The notes: generated from the letters alone by a model not told the origin. DNA of 64,000 nt from an uncultured Acidobacteriia bacterium (GCA_903923395.1 CAIXXM010000024.1:1-64000), one strand, 5' to 3'. Counted from the first letter of the stretch, positions 21,414-31,405 are shown. A program made the numbers and translations.

Positions 21414-23564
21414 ATGCAGGCGACCGGACCATCCACGAACGAAGCAACTCCCGCGCCACCCGCGGGGGCAGGTCTCCAATTGGATCCCCTGGGCAGTCTG
21501 CGCAAGCACCCAGTACTTGCTCTTGTTGTCGCCACGCTGATTGGTGCTCTCGGTCTGCCTCTCGCTTATATAAAGGGTGCTCCGCTCTATTCCTCCACCG
21601 CTACTATTTACGTGTCGCCGCGGTTTCTGGCCAATCTGCAGGATGACAACAAAGAGACCGAACTCCAGTCGAATTCCCAATACCGGGAGTATGTGCAGCA
21701 GCAGGTCAGAACCGTCAACCGCTTTGACATCGTGGAGCGCGCGCTGAAATCTCTTGGCTCCAAATCCGCCTTGTTTGTCACGAAAGGGGAAACCTGGCGT
21801 CATGCCGTGGAACGTCTGCAGGTCGGCCTGGAAATTACTCCCGTGCCGGATACTTATCAGGTCACGGTCACGCTTCAGGGCAAAGAAAAGGAGGGCCTTG
21901 CGGATATCGTCAACGCCGTCGTCCGGTCTTATCTGGAAAGCGCCAAAACGGAAGAGTTCTTCGCCAGTGACAAGCGCATTGATACCCTCAAGGCCGACAA
22001 GGAAAAAGTCGAGCAGGAAGTTGCCGACAAGCAGGAAAAGCGCACGGAGATCGCACAGGAACTAGGCGTGACTATGTTCTCTGAGAGCTTCCTGAATCCT
22101 TATGACAAGTTGCTGGTGGACGCTAAGAGCTCTGTCGCGGAAGCCCGGCGGAACCGGATTCAGGCGGAAGCTTCCCTCGCTTCCGTCGACCAGGCCACAC
22201 GCCCTGGCGCGGCGCTGGCTCTCAGTGCCCTGGCCCAGGAAATCGCCAGTAAAGATACGGCACTGACCAGCATCCAAGCCAATCTGAATCAGCGGCGCGC
22301 CGCGTTGATGAGTACCACCAGCGGTATGCAGCCGGAACATCCGGGCCGCAAAGCGGCCGAGCGCGAGTTGGCTGACTTACAGAATGAATCCGAGAAGATC
22401 CACTCCCGCCTCTTGAAGGAATATTCTTCCATGCTTCTGGAGGAGCGGAAGGCGGATGCCTATAAGTCTGCCGAGATTGAGAAGAAACTTACCGCGCTTG
22501 TCCATGAACAGGAATCGCAGGCAGCGTGGTTCACCACCCGCTATCAGGAAGGCCTGGCGCTCGGCCTCGATATTGATCGCGCCCGCAAGCGCTTGAATAC
22601 TATTGATGACCGCATTGAATTCCTCTCCATGGAAGTGAAAGCTCCCGGGTTCAGCCGCCTGTTTTCTGCTGCGCGTGTGCCGGAGAATCCAGTCAAGGGT
22701 GGGAGAAAGGTGCTGTATCTCGGCGCTCTTTTTGCGAGCCTGCTGCTTGGCCTCATCGCGCCCATTGCGGTGGATTTCCTTGACCCGCGCCTGCGTCTGC
22801 CTGCCGAAGTGGAAAAACTTCTCGGCTTTGCTCTCATGGGCTGGCTTCTTCGCAAGAAAGAAGCCGGGCCGGACTTCGCGCGGGAACAGATCTTCCGTCT
22901 CGCCAGCAGGATCATTCAGGATCATCAAACACACGGGAGTCGTATCTTTGCATTTACCTCCGTGAAAGCACAGGGCGGCACCACCACCGTTGTTACGGAG
23001 ACGGCGCTTGCACTTACCCGGCTGGGTGCACCTGCTCTCGCTGTGGAGGCCAATGCTTACCGGGCTGATGCCAGATACCGCCGCGCCGGAGCAAGAGGTC
23101 TGAGCGTCATTCTCAGAGGTTCCAGTTCCCCGTCGCAGCCTCTTAGTGATGCGATTGTCCCTGGCGGCGATGACTTTCCGGATTGCATTCCCGTCGGCGA
23201 TGTCGAAAACGAACAGAATCTTCCCGATGTGCTCGGCCTGATCCAGTTACTGCGGGATACCGAAGGAATCTATCAGATCGTATTACTGGATCTGCCTCCG
23301 CTGCTGGTCTCTGTCGATGCGGAAATCCTCGCGCGTAACTCCGATGTGACTGTTCTGGTCGTCGAGGCGGAAGCGGTAACCAAGCCCGAGTTGCTGAAAG
23401 CGGCCCGCGCTCTGGAACGTCTGCGTCCGAAGGCTGCAGCGGCCATCCTGAACAAAGTCCACATTGATGCAGGCGGCGGCATGGGCAGGGCCGCGCTGCT
23501 CGAATTTGAGACGGGCATGCCGCCCGCTCCTTCGAAATGGAGTACACCATGGCTTTGGAAATAG
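21414..23564 (+). CDS. Wzz/Wzc-like chain-length protein with a degenerate BY-kinase domain
   Basis: 716 residues. A Wzz domain with a first membrane helix (about 37-55), a long periplasmic coiled-coil part and a second helix (LYLGALFASLLLGLIAPIAV, near 435) leads into a cytosolic P-loop domain. That domain is BY-kinase-like, but Walker A reads TSVKAQGGTTTVV near residue 515, with no lysine at the GKT position; Walker A' reads LAVEANAYRAD instead of a DAD-type motif; and the tail (APSKWSTPWLWK) has no tyrosine cluster. So tyrosine kinase activity is doubtful and the protein may act as a structural co-polymerase. Preceded by the Wza-type gene. Confidence 0.85.
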   Translation: MQATGPSTNEATPAPPAGAGLQLDPLGSLRKHPVLALVVATLIGALGLPLAYIKGAPLYSSTATIYVSPRFLANLQDDNKETELQSNSQYREYVQQQVRTVNRFDIVERALKSLGSKSALFVTKGETWRHAVERLQVGLEITPVPDTYQVTVTLQGKEKEGLADIVNAVVRSYLESAKTEEFFASDKRIDTLKADKEKVEQEVADKQEKRTEIAQELGVTMFSESFLNPYDKLLVDAKSSVAEARRNRIQAEASLASVDQATRPGAALALSALAQEIASKDTALTSIQANLNQRRAALMSTTSGMQPEHPGRKAAERELADLQNESEKIHSRLLKEYSSMLLEERKADAYKSAEIEKKLTALVHEQESQAAWFTTRYQEGLALGLDIDRARKRLNTIDDRIEFLSMEVKAPGFSRLFSAARVPENPVKGGRKVLYLGALFASLLLGLIAPIAVDFLDPRLRLPAEVEKLLGFALMGWLLRKKEAGPDFAREQIFRLASRIIQDHQTHGSRIFAFTSVKAQGGTTTVVTETALALTRLGAPALAVEANAYRADARYRRAGARGLSVILRGSSSPSQPLSDAIVPGGDDFPDCIPVGDVENEQNLPDVLGLIQLLRDTEGIYQIVLLDLPPLLVSVDAEILARNSDVTVLVVEAEAVTKPELLKAARALERLRPKAAAAILNKVHIDAGGGMGRAALLEFETGMPPAPSKWSTPWLWK

Positions 23565-24622
23565 ACCGCCCCCTGCTCATTTACGCACTGCACAGCGGCA
23601 ATATGTATGGGACCGAGCGCATGGCTATCGCCACGGCCAAGGGTCTTGCATCAAGTTATGAATGCGTAATTATGGCGCCGGAAGGCCCGGCTTTGGAAGA
23701 AAGCCGACGCCTGGGATTCCGCGCCGTGCCATTCCAGGGTGCGCGTCAGTTTGCAGTGAGCCTCTGGAAGCTGCTCCTATCCAGCTCCCGAATCGTCTTC
23801 TTCGCCACGGGAGTAATGCACTCCCTGGTTTGTCTCTCACTGAATACGGTCTTGCGTCGTAAGATCGCGCATCTCCACATGGTGCACGGCGGCGCCGAAG
23901 AACGTTTGAGTTATGGGCGAAAGAAACGGCTGAACGGCAAGCCTGTCGTATTGGTTGCTGTCTCCAGTTATGTGCGTGACCGGTTGATTGCCAATGGCGC
24001 AGCGCCAAATCAAATCAAAGTGATTGATAACTTCCTCACCGCGGAACGGGTCAGTGAAGCAGCGGTGCGGCCTCCGTTCGACGGCACAGGGATTTCCAGC
24101 ATCATTGTAATTTCCCGGCTGGATCCCGAAAAGCGTGTCGACCTTCTGTTGGAGTCGCTGGAACAGAATCCTGCTCTCAGTAAGTTTTCTATACGGGTCT
24201 TTGGCACAGGCTGGCACCAGGAGCAATTACAGGCACGTGCACTCCGCTCCGGTCTTCCTGTCGAATTTAAGGGCTTTCACAGTAATGTTGCCGGGGAACT
24301 CGCCAAGGCAGATCTGCTGGTACATCTCTGTCCGGTGGAGCCCTTCGGTTTGGCCATTCTGGAAGCCGTGGCCGCTCATGTTCCGGTTCTGGTTCCAAAT
24401 GCGGGCGGTGCCGGTTCTCTGGTGGAGGATAACGTGTCCGGCTTTCATTTTGAGGCCAACAGCAGCGCATCCCTGGCGGCCAAGATTCTTGCTGTTTCCC
24501 AGTTACCCGCGGACGTACTGAATACGATTACCGCCAATGCCATGCACGCGCTGGATACCTCATATTCGGAACGTGCCAGACTTTCCGACTATCGCCGTCT
24601 TATCGAGGAGAACCTGTCATGA
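23549..24622 (+). CDS. Glycosyltransferase family 4
   Basis: 357 residues, GT-B fold. The ATG at 23549 is preferred because GGAG lies 6 nt upstream; an ATG four codons earlier has no such site. It overlaps the Wzc-like gene by 16 nt. The acceptor half starts LLIYALHSGNMYGTERMA; the donor half has ISRLDPEKRVDLLLESL and VEPFGLAILEAVAAHVPVLV, which supplies the E-x7-E motif near residue 275. Likely acts on the cytosolic face in repeat-unit assembly. Confidence 0.87.
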   Translation: MALEIDRPLLIYALHSGNMYGTERMAIATAKGLASSYECVIMAPEGPALEESRRLGFRAVPFQGARQFAVSLWKLLLSSSRIVFFATGVMHSLVCLSLNTVLRRKIAHLHMVHGGAEERLSYGRKKRLNGKPVVLVAVSSYVRDRLIANGAAPNQIKVIDNFLTAERVSEAAVRPPFDGTGISSIIVISRLDPEKRVDLLLESLEQNPALSKFSIRVFGTGWHQEQLQARALRSGLPVEFKGFHSNVAGELAKADLLVHLCPVEPFGLAILEAVAAHVPVLVPNAGGAGSLVEDNVSGFHFEANSSASLAAKILAVSQLPADVLNTITANAMHALDTSYSERARLSDYRRLIEENLS

Positions 24623-25626
24623 ACCCCGCGGTTTCTGTCGTTGTAATCGGCCGGAATGAAGGGCTCCGCTTGAAGCGCTGTCTCGAATCGGTCCGTGCTA
24701 TGCAAGATCCCGGCGGGCCGGTCGAACTCATCTATGTCGACTCCGCCTCCACTGATAACAGTATCGAAATCGCCCGGAGCTTCGATGCAAGAATCGTTGA
24801 GGTCAAACCTGTCCGGCCGACAGCCGCGCTGGGCCGCAATGCAGGCTGGGAGATCGCCACTGCTCCGCTCGTCTTATTCCTTGATGGGGATACTATCCTC
24901 GACCCCGGCTTTGTTGTAAGTTGTTTGCCTGACTTCGCTGATCCTGCGGTTGTCGCGGTTTGTGGCAACCGCCGTGAAATCAATACGGGCGCTTCCTGGT
25001 ATAACCGGATTCTTGACCTCGACTGGATCTATCCCGCTGGCTTCACTGACTATTGCGGTGGCGACGTCCTCTTCCGGCGGTCCGCCCTGCGCGATGTGAA
25101 TGGCTACGATGAAAATCTCATTGCCGGCGAAGAACCGGAGATGTGCCGCCGGTTACGTGGCAAAGGTTGCAAGATCCTGCATGTGGACCGTCCCATGACC
25201 GGCCATGACCTCGCCATGACCCGTTTCGCACAATATTGGAAGCGCGCCACCCGCACTGGTTACGCCTATGCGGAAGTTTCCGCCCGCTTCCGTGGTTCCG
25301 GGCTGCCCTTTTGGGAGGATGAAGTAACACGGAACAAGAGCCGCGCCCGGCAGTTACTCTCCATGGTGGCCTTTGGTGTCATTGGCTCAGCGCTCTTGCG
25401 GAACCTGTATCCGGCTGCGTTCGTGGTGGCTCTTCTGACTCTGCTGTCGCTGCGTTCCGCGTGGAAAGCAAGCTGGAAGACCAAAGATATCCCTACTCTG
25501 CTGGTCTACGGTTTTCATTCCCACTTTCAGCAGATACCCATCTATCTGGGGCAATTGCAGTATCTGGAAGATAAGAAAGAAGGGCGCGTTCGCGGTCTGA
25601 TTGAGTATAAGAAGGCGGACGAATGA
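24619..25626 (+). CDS. Glycosyltransferase family 2
   Basis: 335 residues. VSVVVIGRNEGLRLKRCLES and ELIYVDSASTDNSIEIAR mark the nucleotide site; VLFLDGDTILDPGF is the DxD region near residue 94, and AGEEPEMCRRLRGKG the acceptor-side acidic motif near 172. A hydrophobic segment near residue 260 (VALLTLLSLRSAW nearby) suggests membrane association. It overlaps both neighbours by 4 nt. Confidence 0.87.
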   Translation: MNPAVSVVVIGRNEGLRLKRCLESVRAMQDPGGPVELIYVDSASTDNSIEIARSFDARIVEVKPVRPTAALGRNAGWEIATAPLVLFLDGDTILDPGFVVSCLPDFADPAVVAVCGNRREINTGASWYNRILDLDWIYPAGFTDYCGGDVLFRRSALRDVNGYDENLIAGEEPEMCRRLRGKGCKILHVDRPMTGHDLAMTRFAQYWKRATRTGYAYAEVSARFRGSGLPFWEDEVTRNKSRARQLLSMVAFGVIGSALLRNLYPAAFVVALLTLLSLRSAWKASWKTKDIPTLLVYGFHSHFQQIPIYLGQLQYLEDKKEGRVRGLIEYKKADE

Positions 25627-26876
25627 GGGGGGTTCTCTTATCTGCCTACCAGTGCGGTCCCGGCATGGGCTCCGTCTCGCAAATCGGCTGGGAATGGTAT
25701 TCCCGGCTGAGCCGCGAAGTGCCGGTGACCCTCATGACTCACATCCGGAACCGTGCGGCACTTACTGCCGCGGGTGCTCCATTGCCCGGCAGTTTCGTGC
25801 ATTACATTGACACGGAATGGTTTGCCGGCCCGCTTTATCGGACGGCTTCCGCTATCTTCCCTAGAAGCCAGCACGCTACATTCCTGCTTGCCTCGCTCGA
25901 TTATTTCCCCTATGACAGCGGGGTGCTTAAGCTCGCGCGTCAACTCATGAAGACAGAAGCCTGGGATCTGGTACACGTGCCCACGCCGGTCTCTCCTTCG
26001 GGTGCGACGCGCATTCACAAGCTTGGATTGCCCGTTGTCCTCGGGCCCTGGAACGGCGGCCTGAATTCCCCTGCCGGTTTCCCGGATATCATGCGCGATG
26101 ATGCCGGCTGGACTTATAAGCTCCGCGAGGTAGGCCGCAGCCTAGACCGCTGGTTCGGCACCACCGCCAGTGCTTCGCTCATCCTCTCCGCCACTACTGC
26201 CACGGATGCGAGCATCCGTCCGGAGAACCGCTCCCGCGCTGTCCGGATGATTGAGAACGGTGTCAATACCACGCTGTTCCATCCTTTGCCGGACAAACCC
26301 CGTTCGGAAACCCTGCGGCTCGTCTTCACTGGGCGTTTGGTTCCGTTCAAAGGGGTGGGGATGTTACTGGGAGCTATCACGCAAATCCGCAACGAATTTC
26401 CTGTTGAACTGGAGATCATCGGGGAAGGTCCGCTGCGTGCTGATCTGGAGGCCCAAAGCCAATCCCTCGGATTGTCCTCTATCGTTCGTTTCACGGGCAA
26501 TCTTCCGCTCCCGGAAGTTGCAGCCAGAATGCGCGCCGCGGATGTCTTTTGTCTTCCCTCTGTCCGGGAGTCGGGCGGTGCCGTCGTACTGGAAGCAATG
26601 GCCAGCGGCATTCCGGTACTCGCGGTGAACTATGGCGGCCCTGCCGAGATAGTAAGAGAAGACTTCGGACGTCTCTTGCGCGCAGATGACAAAACTGCTT
26701 TGGTGGAAGACCTTCTTACCGCCCTTCGAGAGGTCCACTCCAACCCGGAGTTATGGCACGCGAAGGGTCTGGCCGGCAGGGCCGCCGCGGAGCAGTTGTA
26801 TACATGGGACGCGAAGATCGCCACTGCCTTGCAACTCTATCGAAGCGTGATCAATAAGGAGCCGCTCCATGCCTGA
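25623..26876 (+). CDS. Glycosyltransferase family 4
   Basis: 417 residues. The start MRGVLLSAYQCGPGMGSVSQ is typical of a WcaI/ExpE-like GT4 subgroup with a glycine-rich first loop. The donor half has FTGRLVPFKGVGMLLGAI and VRESGGAVVLEAMASGIPVL (E-x7-E near residue 320). Reading is coupled to the upstream gene by a 4-nt overlap and to the next by 8 nt. Confidence 0.87.
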   Translation: MRGVLLSAYQCGPGMGSVSQIGWEWYSRLSREVPVTLMTHIRNRAALTAAGAPLPGSFVHYIDTEWFAGPLYRTASAIFPRSQHATFLLASLDYFPYDSGVLKLARQLMKTEAWDLVHVPTPVSPSGATRIHKLGLPVVLGPWNGGLNSPAGFPDIMRDDAGWTYKLREVGRSLDRWFGTTASASLILSATTATDASIRPENRSRAVRMIENGVNTTLFHPLPDKPRSETLRLVFTGRLVPFKGVGMLLGAITQIRNEFPVELEIIGEGPLRADLEAQSQSLGLSSIVRFTGNLPLPEVAARMRAADVFCLPSVRESGGAVVLEAMASGIPVLAVNYGGPAEIVREDFGRLLRADDKTALVEDLLTALREVHSNPELWHAKGLAGRAAAEQLYTWDAKIATALQLYRSVINKEPLHA

Positions 26877-28122
26877 TACCCGCCAGATTCGATACCTGCT
26901 CGTAACTCATATCCCGTTCGCGCGAAACGCCGATGGCGGCATCGTTCTCGACAGCTTGTGGGCCCGCGATCTCGAAGGCCTTTGCGGCGGACCCTGGAAA
27001 CTTCGTGTTTGTGGTCCGGAACTCAAAACTGCGGAAGGCATGAAGACCTGGGGTCCCAGTGCTTGCACCCTGCCTGCGGACGGTCCCATTACTTTCACTG
27101 GCTTCCCCCCTGTGGCGCGCCGCGTCGATGCCTGGAAGTGGCCCGCCATCCGCTCCGTTCTCAGGCGTGAGGTTGCACAGGCTGACCTGGTGCATACGTC
27201 TAACTTCTTCCAGCCCTATGTCGGACTATCTTATGCACACGACCTCGCCGTCAAGCTGGGTAAGAAGACGCTGTTTGTCATCGCGGAAGATTTCGATGAC
27301 ATGCTGGGCTGGGAGTTCGTCCGTACCGGCGGCACACAGCGTGAAATTCAACGCCGTACCAAACAACTGGAGTTACTCCATGACCGCGTTGCCCGTACGG
27401 CATCGAACGCCAGTCTGACATTTCTGCACACCCCCGCAGCAGTACTTCGCTACCGCCTCCACACCCGGAACTCCATCGCCATCCGTCAGCCCGGCCATGA
27501 AACCAAGGATGTCATCAGTGCCAGCGCTTTTGAAAGTAAGTGCGCCTATCTGCGCGCGGGGAAGCCTTTGGTTATCATTGCTGCCTGCCGTCATAAGTGG
27601 CTGAAGGGTTTGGACTTTCTCATCCGTGCCATAGGAATCTTAAGGACAAGGGGCATTGCCGTGGAAGCCCGCCTCTATGGTTCGGGCGAACAAGGTCCGG
27701 AACTGAAATCGCTCACCGCAAGGCTCGGTCTCAATGCTGCCATTTCTTTTCCTGGCTCTCTGCCTCCCGGCGAAGCTGTCTATCAGGCGATTGGCGATGG
27801 TCACATCTTCGCCATGCCACACCGCACCACGGATTTCGGCCGCGCCTTCTTTGACGCCATGGCTGGCGCTTCTCCTGTGATTGCCTTTCGCACTCCCGCC
27901 AGCCTGGAAACAGTACGCGATGGCGTCGATGGGCTGCTTGCCTCACTCGATGATGTGGAGAGCCTCGCTTCAGCAATTGGCCGCTTGCATCAGGACCGCG
28001 AACTGCTAATCCGTCTTTCCGAAGCCGCCCGCGAGCGCGCGCTCAACAACACCCGTTCTGAATGGTACAGGCTCCGCGCAAGCTGGGCAGCCGACCTTTT
28101 CGCAGGAGACCCCAATGTCTGA
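26869..28122 (+). CDS. Glycosyltransferase family 4
   Basis: 417 residues. GT-B layout: an N-terminal segment with THIPFARNADGGIVLDSLWA, then the donor half VIIAACRHKWLKGLDFLIRA, ARLYGSGEQGPELKSL and a late region FGRAFFDAMAGASPVIAFRT, where the first Glu of the usual E-x7-E pair is replaced. Activity is likely but the altered motif deserves note. It overlaps the previous gene and the flippase gene by 8 nt each. Confidence 0.78.
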   Translation: MPDTRQIRYLLVTHIPFARNADGGIVLDSLWARDLEGLCGGPWKLRVCGPELKTAEGMKTWGPSACTLPADGPITFTGFPPVARRVDAWKWPAIRSVLRREVAQADLVHTSNFFQPYVGLSYAHDLAVKLGKKTLFVIAEDFDDMLGWEFVRTGGTQREIQRRTKQLELLHDRVARTASNASLTFLHTPAAVLRYRLHTRNSIAIRQPGHETKDVISASAFESKCAYLRAGKPLVIIAACRHKWLKGLDFLIRAIGILRTRGIAVEARLYGSGEQGPELKSLTARLGLNAAISFPGSLPPGEAVYQAIGDGHIFAMPHRTTDFGRAFFDAMAGASPVIAFRTPASLETVRDGVDGLLASLDDVESLASAIGRLHQDRELLIRLSEAARERALNNTRSEWYRLRASWAADLFAGDPNV

Positions 28123-29695
28123 TAACCAGCAGGAAAACCACGCAAAAACCGTACGTGACGCCATTTCCCATAACTTGCTGGTCGATATGGCCGCGCGCAT
28201 TGGCTATCTGGGCTCCCGCTTCTTTGTCCCGCCCTTTATTCTTGCTCACGTTGGCATGGAAGCTTATGGACTCTGGGCCGCGGCATTTATCCTGGTTTCC
28301 TATGTCGGTGTTTCCACCATGGGGATTTCCGGTGTTTATATCAAGTTCGCCGCTGAATACTCTGCCAGACGGGAATATCAGAAAGTCAACGAACTTCTTT
28401 CGACGGGCCTGGGTCTTACTGTTCCCCTTTGTACTGTGATCTTCGGACTGCTCTGGCTCTTCTGGCCGCATGTTGTGGACTATTTACACGTAGCGCCTAA
28501 CTTACAGGAAGATGCCCGCGTTGTAGTTCTCTCGGTCGTAGCGATCTTTCTTGCCTCCATTAGTCTTTCGGCTTTCCGGGACGTGTTGAACGGCCTCCAA
28601 AAGTCAGCCCTGATGCAGATCATCTGGGTCATCGGCTACCTTACGGAAACAGCCTTGATCTTCTGGCTGGTTGGGACCGGACACGGCGTGCGCGGTCTTG
28701 CGAATGCCTTCCTGATCCGTACCGCCATTGAGATCGGACTCTCTATTATCCTGGCGTTCCGGCTCCTGCCATGGCTGCGTGTTTCGCCCCGGCTGATGAC
28801 CAGAGAAGCCATGAAGACCCTCGCTTCATTCGGAGGTATTGTTCAGATCCAGAGCCTGCTCGCCATTGGTCTGAATTCCGTGGAACGCGCCATGGCAGCA
28901 CCTCTTATCGGTCTCGCCGCGACCGGACTTCTCGATATCGGCAATAAGCTCCCTTCCATGGCTGCCTCTCTGCCCAGCGCCTTCGCGGGCTCCTTCGTTC
29001 CCGCGGCATCTTATCTGCAAGGCGGCTTGGAAGGTTCGCAGGAACAGCGCGAAGCAATCCGCAAGCTCTATCTCAAAGGCGCACGTTACATGAACCTGAC
29101 CTGCGCCTATATCTGTGGTTTCATCGCGGCGCTACCCCTGCCTCTGCTCGATGTGTGGATGGGTAAACGTTACCCCGGCGCGGCATTCCTCATGGTTGTC
29201 TTTACCATCCAAACCCAGGTTCACCTGATGACCGGCCCTGGCACCTCCATCCTGAAGGGCGTAGGGCGTCCGAAGGAAGAGTTCCACTATGCCATCCCCA
29301 ATGTGATCGCTCTGCTCCTTGCCGTACCTGCGATCCGTCTGATCATGGGCGAATGGACCGCTATCGGCATCGGAATCGCTGTCACAGTCGCCACTGTTGC
29401 TGCCGCGGTGTGGTTCCTGCGCCACGCGAATAAGATCCTCGGCGTGACGGTCTGGCAGTACTTCAAAACCGTTGCCTGGCCGGGCATCGTTCCCTATCTT
29501 GTGGGCCTGCTCTTCACTTACCCGGTCGTCTTACTCTCGGAAACACTGGGCCGCTGGCAAATGGCCGGAGTCGTCATCGTTGCCGGTATCATTTACTCCG
29601 CCCTGCTGGCCTGGGTAACTCTCCAATTTGTCTTTGAAACCGGCGAGCGGCAGTGGTTCAAGGCTGTGATCGCCTCAAAGCTGGGCCGCAAATGA
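28115..29695 (+). CDS. Wzx-type oligosaccharide flippase (MOP superfamily)
   Basis: 526 residues with about 12-14 hydrophobic segments spread along its length, the plan of Wzx/RfbX transporters that flip lipid-linked repeat units to the periplasmic face. The N-terminus (LVDMAARIGYLGSRFFVPPF) and the early VSTMGISGVYIKFAAEYSAR are typical of the polysaccharide-synthesis branch. It lies downstream of five glycan genes and overlaps the GT61-like gene by 4 nt. Confidence 0.87.
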   Translation: MSDNQQENHAKTVRDAISHNLLVDMAARIGYLGSRFFVPPFILAHVGMEAYGLWAAAFILVSYVGVSTMGISGVYIKFAAEYSARREYQKVNELLSTGLGLTVPLCTVIFGLLWLFWPHVVDYLHVAPNLQEDARVVVLSVVAIFLASISLSAFRDVLNGLQKSALMQIIWVIGYLTETALIFWLVGTGHGVRGLANAFLIRTAIEIGLSIILAFRLLPWLRVSPRLMTREAMKTLASFGGIVQIQSLLAIGLNSVERAMAAPLIGLAATGLLDIGNKLPSMAASLPSAFAGSFVPAASYLQGGLEGSQEQREAIRKLYLKGARYMNLTCAYICGFIAALPLPLLDVWMGKRYPGAAFLMVVFTIQTQVHLMTGPGTSILKGVGRPKEEFHYAIPNVIALLLAVPAIRLIMGEWTAIGIGIAVTVATVAAAVWFLRHANKILGVTVWQYFKTVAWPGIVPYLVGLLFTYPVVLLSETLGRWQMAGVVIVAGIIYSALLAWVTLQFVFETGERQWFKAVIASKLGRK

Positions 29696-30729
29696 ATTAT
29701 TCGCCTATCGCACAGAAGATCCTGCGGATCATTACGCGTTCCCGGAAGGACCTCCGCGACCTGAGTTCCAGACAGTGGACCCTCAGCCCGGCGCAGGAAC
29801 TTACCGCACCGCCAGCCATCTGGCTGCCGGACGATCTGGACCGCGTTACAGCCGTTATGGAAGATACCAACATGGCCCAGGAAATGGCGCGCATCCATGG
29901 CGGACCAACCCGGCACGCGGCCACCACAGCCTATGAAATCAAGAAGTGCAGCATTCTCGATGGCAGTATCTTCAAAGGTCCCTGCCGGCTTCCTCTAACA
30001 AAGCAGAAGCCCCGCCTGATTATGGAGGATGCCACGGAAACCATCCCTGCTGCCAGCCTCGCCTCCACTTACTACGGCAGCTTCTACTTCGGCCACTGGA
30101 TGACTGATGATCTAACTCTGCAGCTTGCGGCTGAGTCCAACGGCAATGCGGTTTCCATCACCCGGAAACAGTATGGTCATGAACCCGGCTACTGTGAACT
30201 GCTGGGCTTTGAGCGGCGCTTTGTCACCAACGTTCGGTTTGACAGCCTGACCGTGTTTGAAGACATTGGCCAAAACGCCAGCAAGCGGGACCGCTATCTG
30301 GAACTCCGCGGCCGCTTGGAGCGCGCCGTGAAGCCTGCCGGTAACGCCCGGGTTTATATACGGCGCGGAACCCAGGGTGCCGCCCGCAATCTCAGGAACG
30401 CGGAAGAAATCGAGAACTGGCTTGCGGCCCAGGGCTTTGTATTTGTAGAACCGGAGAACGCCACGCCTGCTCAAATCGTCCAGGCTTTATCCGGCGCGCA
30501 GTTGGTGCTCGGCCTCGAAGGCAGCCACATGGTCCACTGTCTCTTCACCATGGCGACAGCGGGCACTCTCTGCCTTCTGCAGCCACCTTATCGCTTCAAT
30601 AACGTGTTAAAGAACTACACGGACTGCCTCGGCATGCGCTATTCCTTTGTGACTGGAACCGAGGCGGAAGGCGGCTTCATCGTCAGCCTCGATCATCTGC
30701 AGCGGCTTCTTGACCTGCTCAACGTTTGA
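29692..30729 (+). CDS. Glycosyltransferase family 61-like (DUF563)
   Basis: 345 residues. ATG at 29692 overlaps the flippase stop; a frame extension to 29653 lies within the flippase gene. Typical features are TYYGSFYFGHWMTDDLTLQL (about residue 125), ARVYIRRGTQGAARNLRNAE and ALSGAQLVLGLEGSHMVHCL near residue 265, as in bacterial DUF563/GT61 proteins of capsule loci. Last gene of the EPS operon; its 3' end overlaps the convergent pyrophosphatase gene by 11 nt. Confidence 0.8.
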   Translation: MNYSPIAQKILRIITRSRKDLRDLSSRQWTLSPAQELTAPPAIWLPDDLDRVTAVMEDTNMAQEMARIHGGPTRHAATTAYEIKKCSILDGSIFKGPCRLPLTKQKPRLIMEDATETIPAASLASTYYGSFYFGHWMTDDLTLQLAAESNGNAVSITRKQYGHEPGYCELLGFERRFVTNVRFDSLTVFEDIGQNASKRDRYLELRGRLERAVKPAGNARVYIRRGTQGAARNLRNAEEIENWLAAQGFVFVEPENATPAQIVQALSGAQLVLGLEGSHMVHCLFTMATAGTLCLLQPPYRFNNVLKNYTDCLGMRYSFVTGTEAEGGFIVSLDHLQRLLDLLNV

Positions 30730-31405
30730 ATAGTTCCAGCGCTGAGTTCAACAGATCTTCAAGGTTGCCGAACATCGAGTCATAGTCCGCGAAACTCAGC
30801 GAGATGACTTCCAGCGCTTCTTCCCGGCCATAAGTGGAGTGGATCTCACAGCTGTTCCCCGAAGCGCCGGGGTGCAGCTTGTAAGTCAGGAAGTAATGCC
30901 GCAGGCGGTCCAGCACCACGCTTGGAACTTGCGAGATATCTTCGCAGTGGCCGTAAGTCGCATCACCCTTCAGCACTGCGATAATCTTGTCATCCGCTTC
31001 TCCGCCATCCAGCATGCGGAACCCGCCGATCGGAACGCACTCCACAATGATGTTGCCATGCGTAATGGGCCGGTCTGTCAGGACGCACACATCCAGCGGA
31101 TCGCGGTCCCCTTCCACATGCTTCCCCGCCTTGGCGGAAGAATAGGCGGCAACCTTCTCCCCGCAATAACTCTGCGGCAGAAAGCCATAGAGTGCCGGAC
31201 AGATATTCGAATACTTCTGCGGCCGGTCCACTTTGAGATAGCCGCTCAACTTGTCGATTTCGTACTTCACCGTATCCGCCGGCACCACTTCGATGAAGCA
31301 GTTCACCCGCCCCGGTGCATGGTCACCGGGAAAGATACCATGCCACGGATGCGGTTTGCAGAGCACCTGCAAGAGATTCCAGAGCGGTTGTTTGGGCGGC
31401 TTCAT
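30719..31405 (-). CDS. ppa: Inorganic pyrophosphatase (family I)
   Basis: A 228-residue soluble enzyme that hydrolyses pyrophosphate to phosphate. The metal-binding signature appears as GDRDPLDVCVLTDRP near residue 100; other family elements are FIEVVPADTVKYEIDK and YGFLPQSYCGEK. It is longer than the E. coli enzyme and resembles the group often annotated in Acidobacteria and eukaryotes. Its start overlaps the RsbW-like stop by 4 nt, so it is the last gene of the partner-switching operon. Pyrophosphate released by nucleotide-sugar synthesis is an obvious substrate in this setting. Confidence 0.9.
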   Translation of the reverse strand: MKPPKQPLWNLLQVLCKPHPWHGIFPGDHAPGRVNCFIEVVPADTVKYEIDKLSGYLKVDRPQKYSNICPALYGFLPQSYCGEKVAAYSSAKAGKHVEGDRDPLDVCVLTDRPITHGNIIVECVPIGGFRMLDGGEADDKIIAVLKGDATYGHCEDISQVPSVVLDRLRHYFLTYKLHPGASGNSCEIHSTYGREEALEVISLSFADYDSMFGNLEDLLNSALELFKR

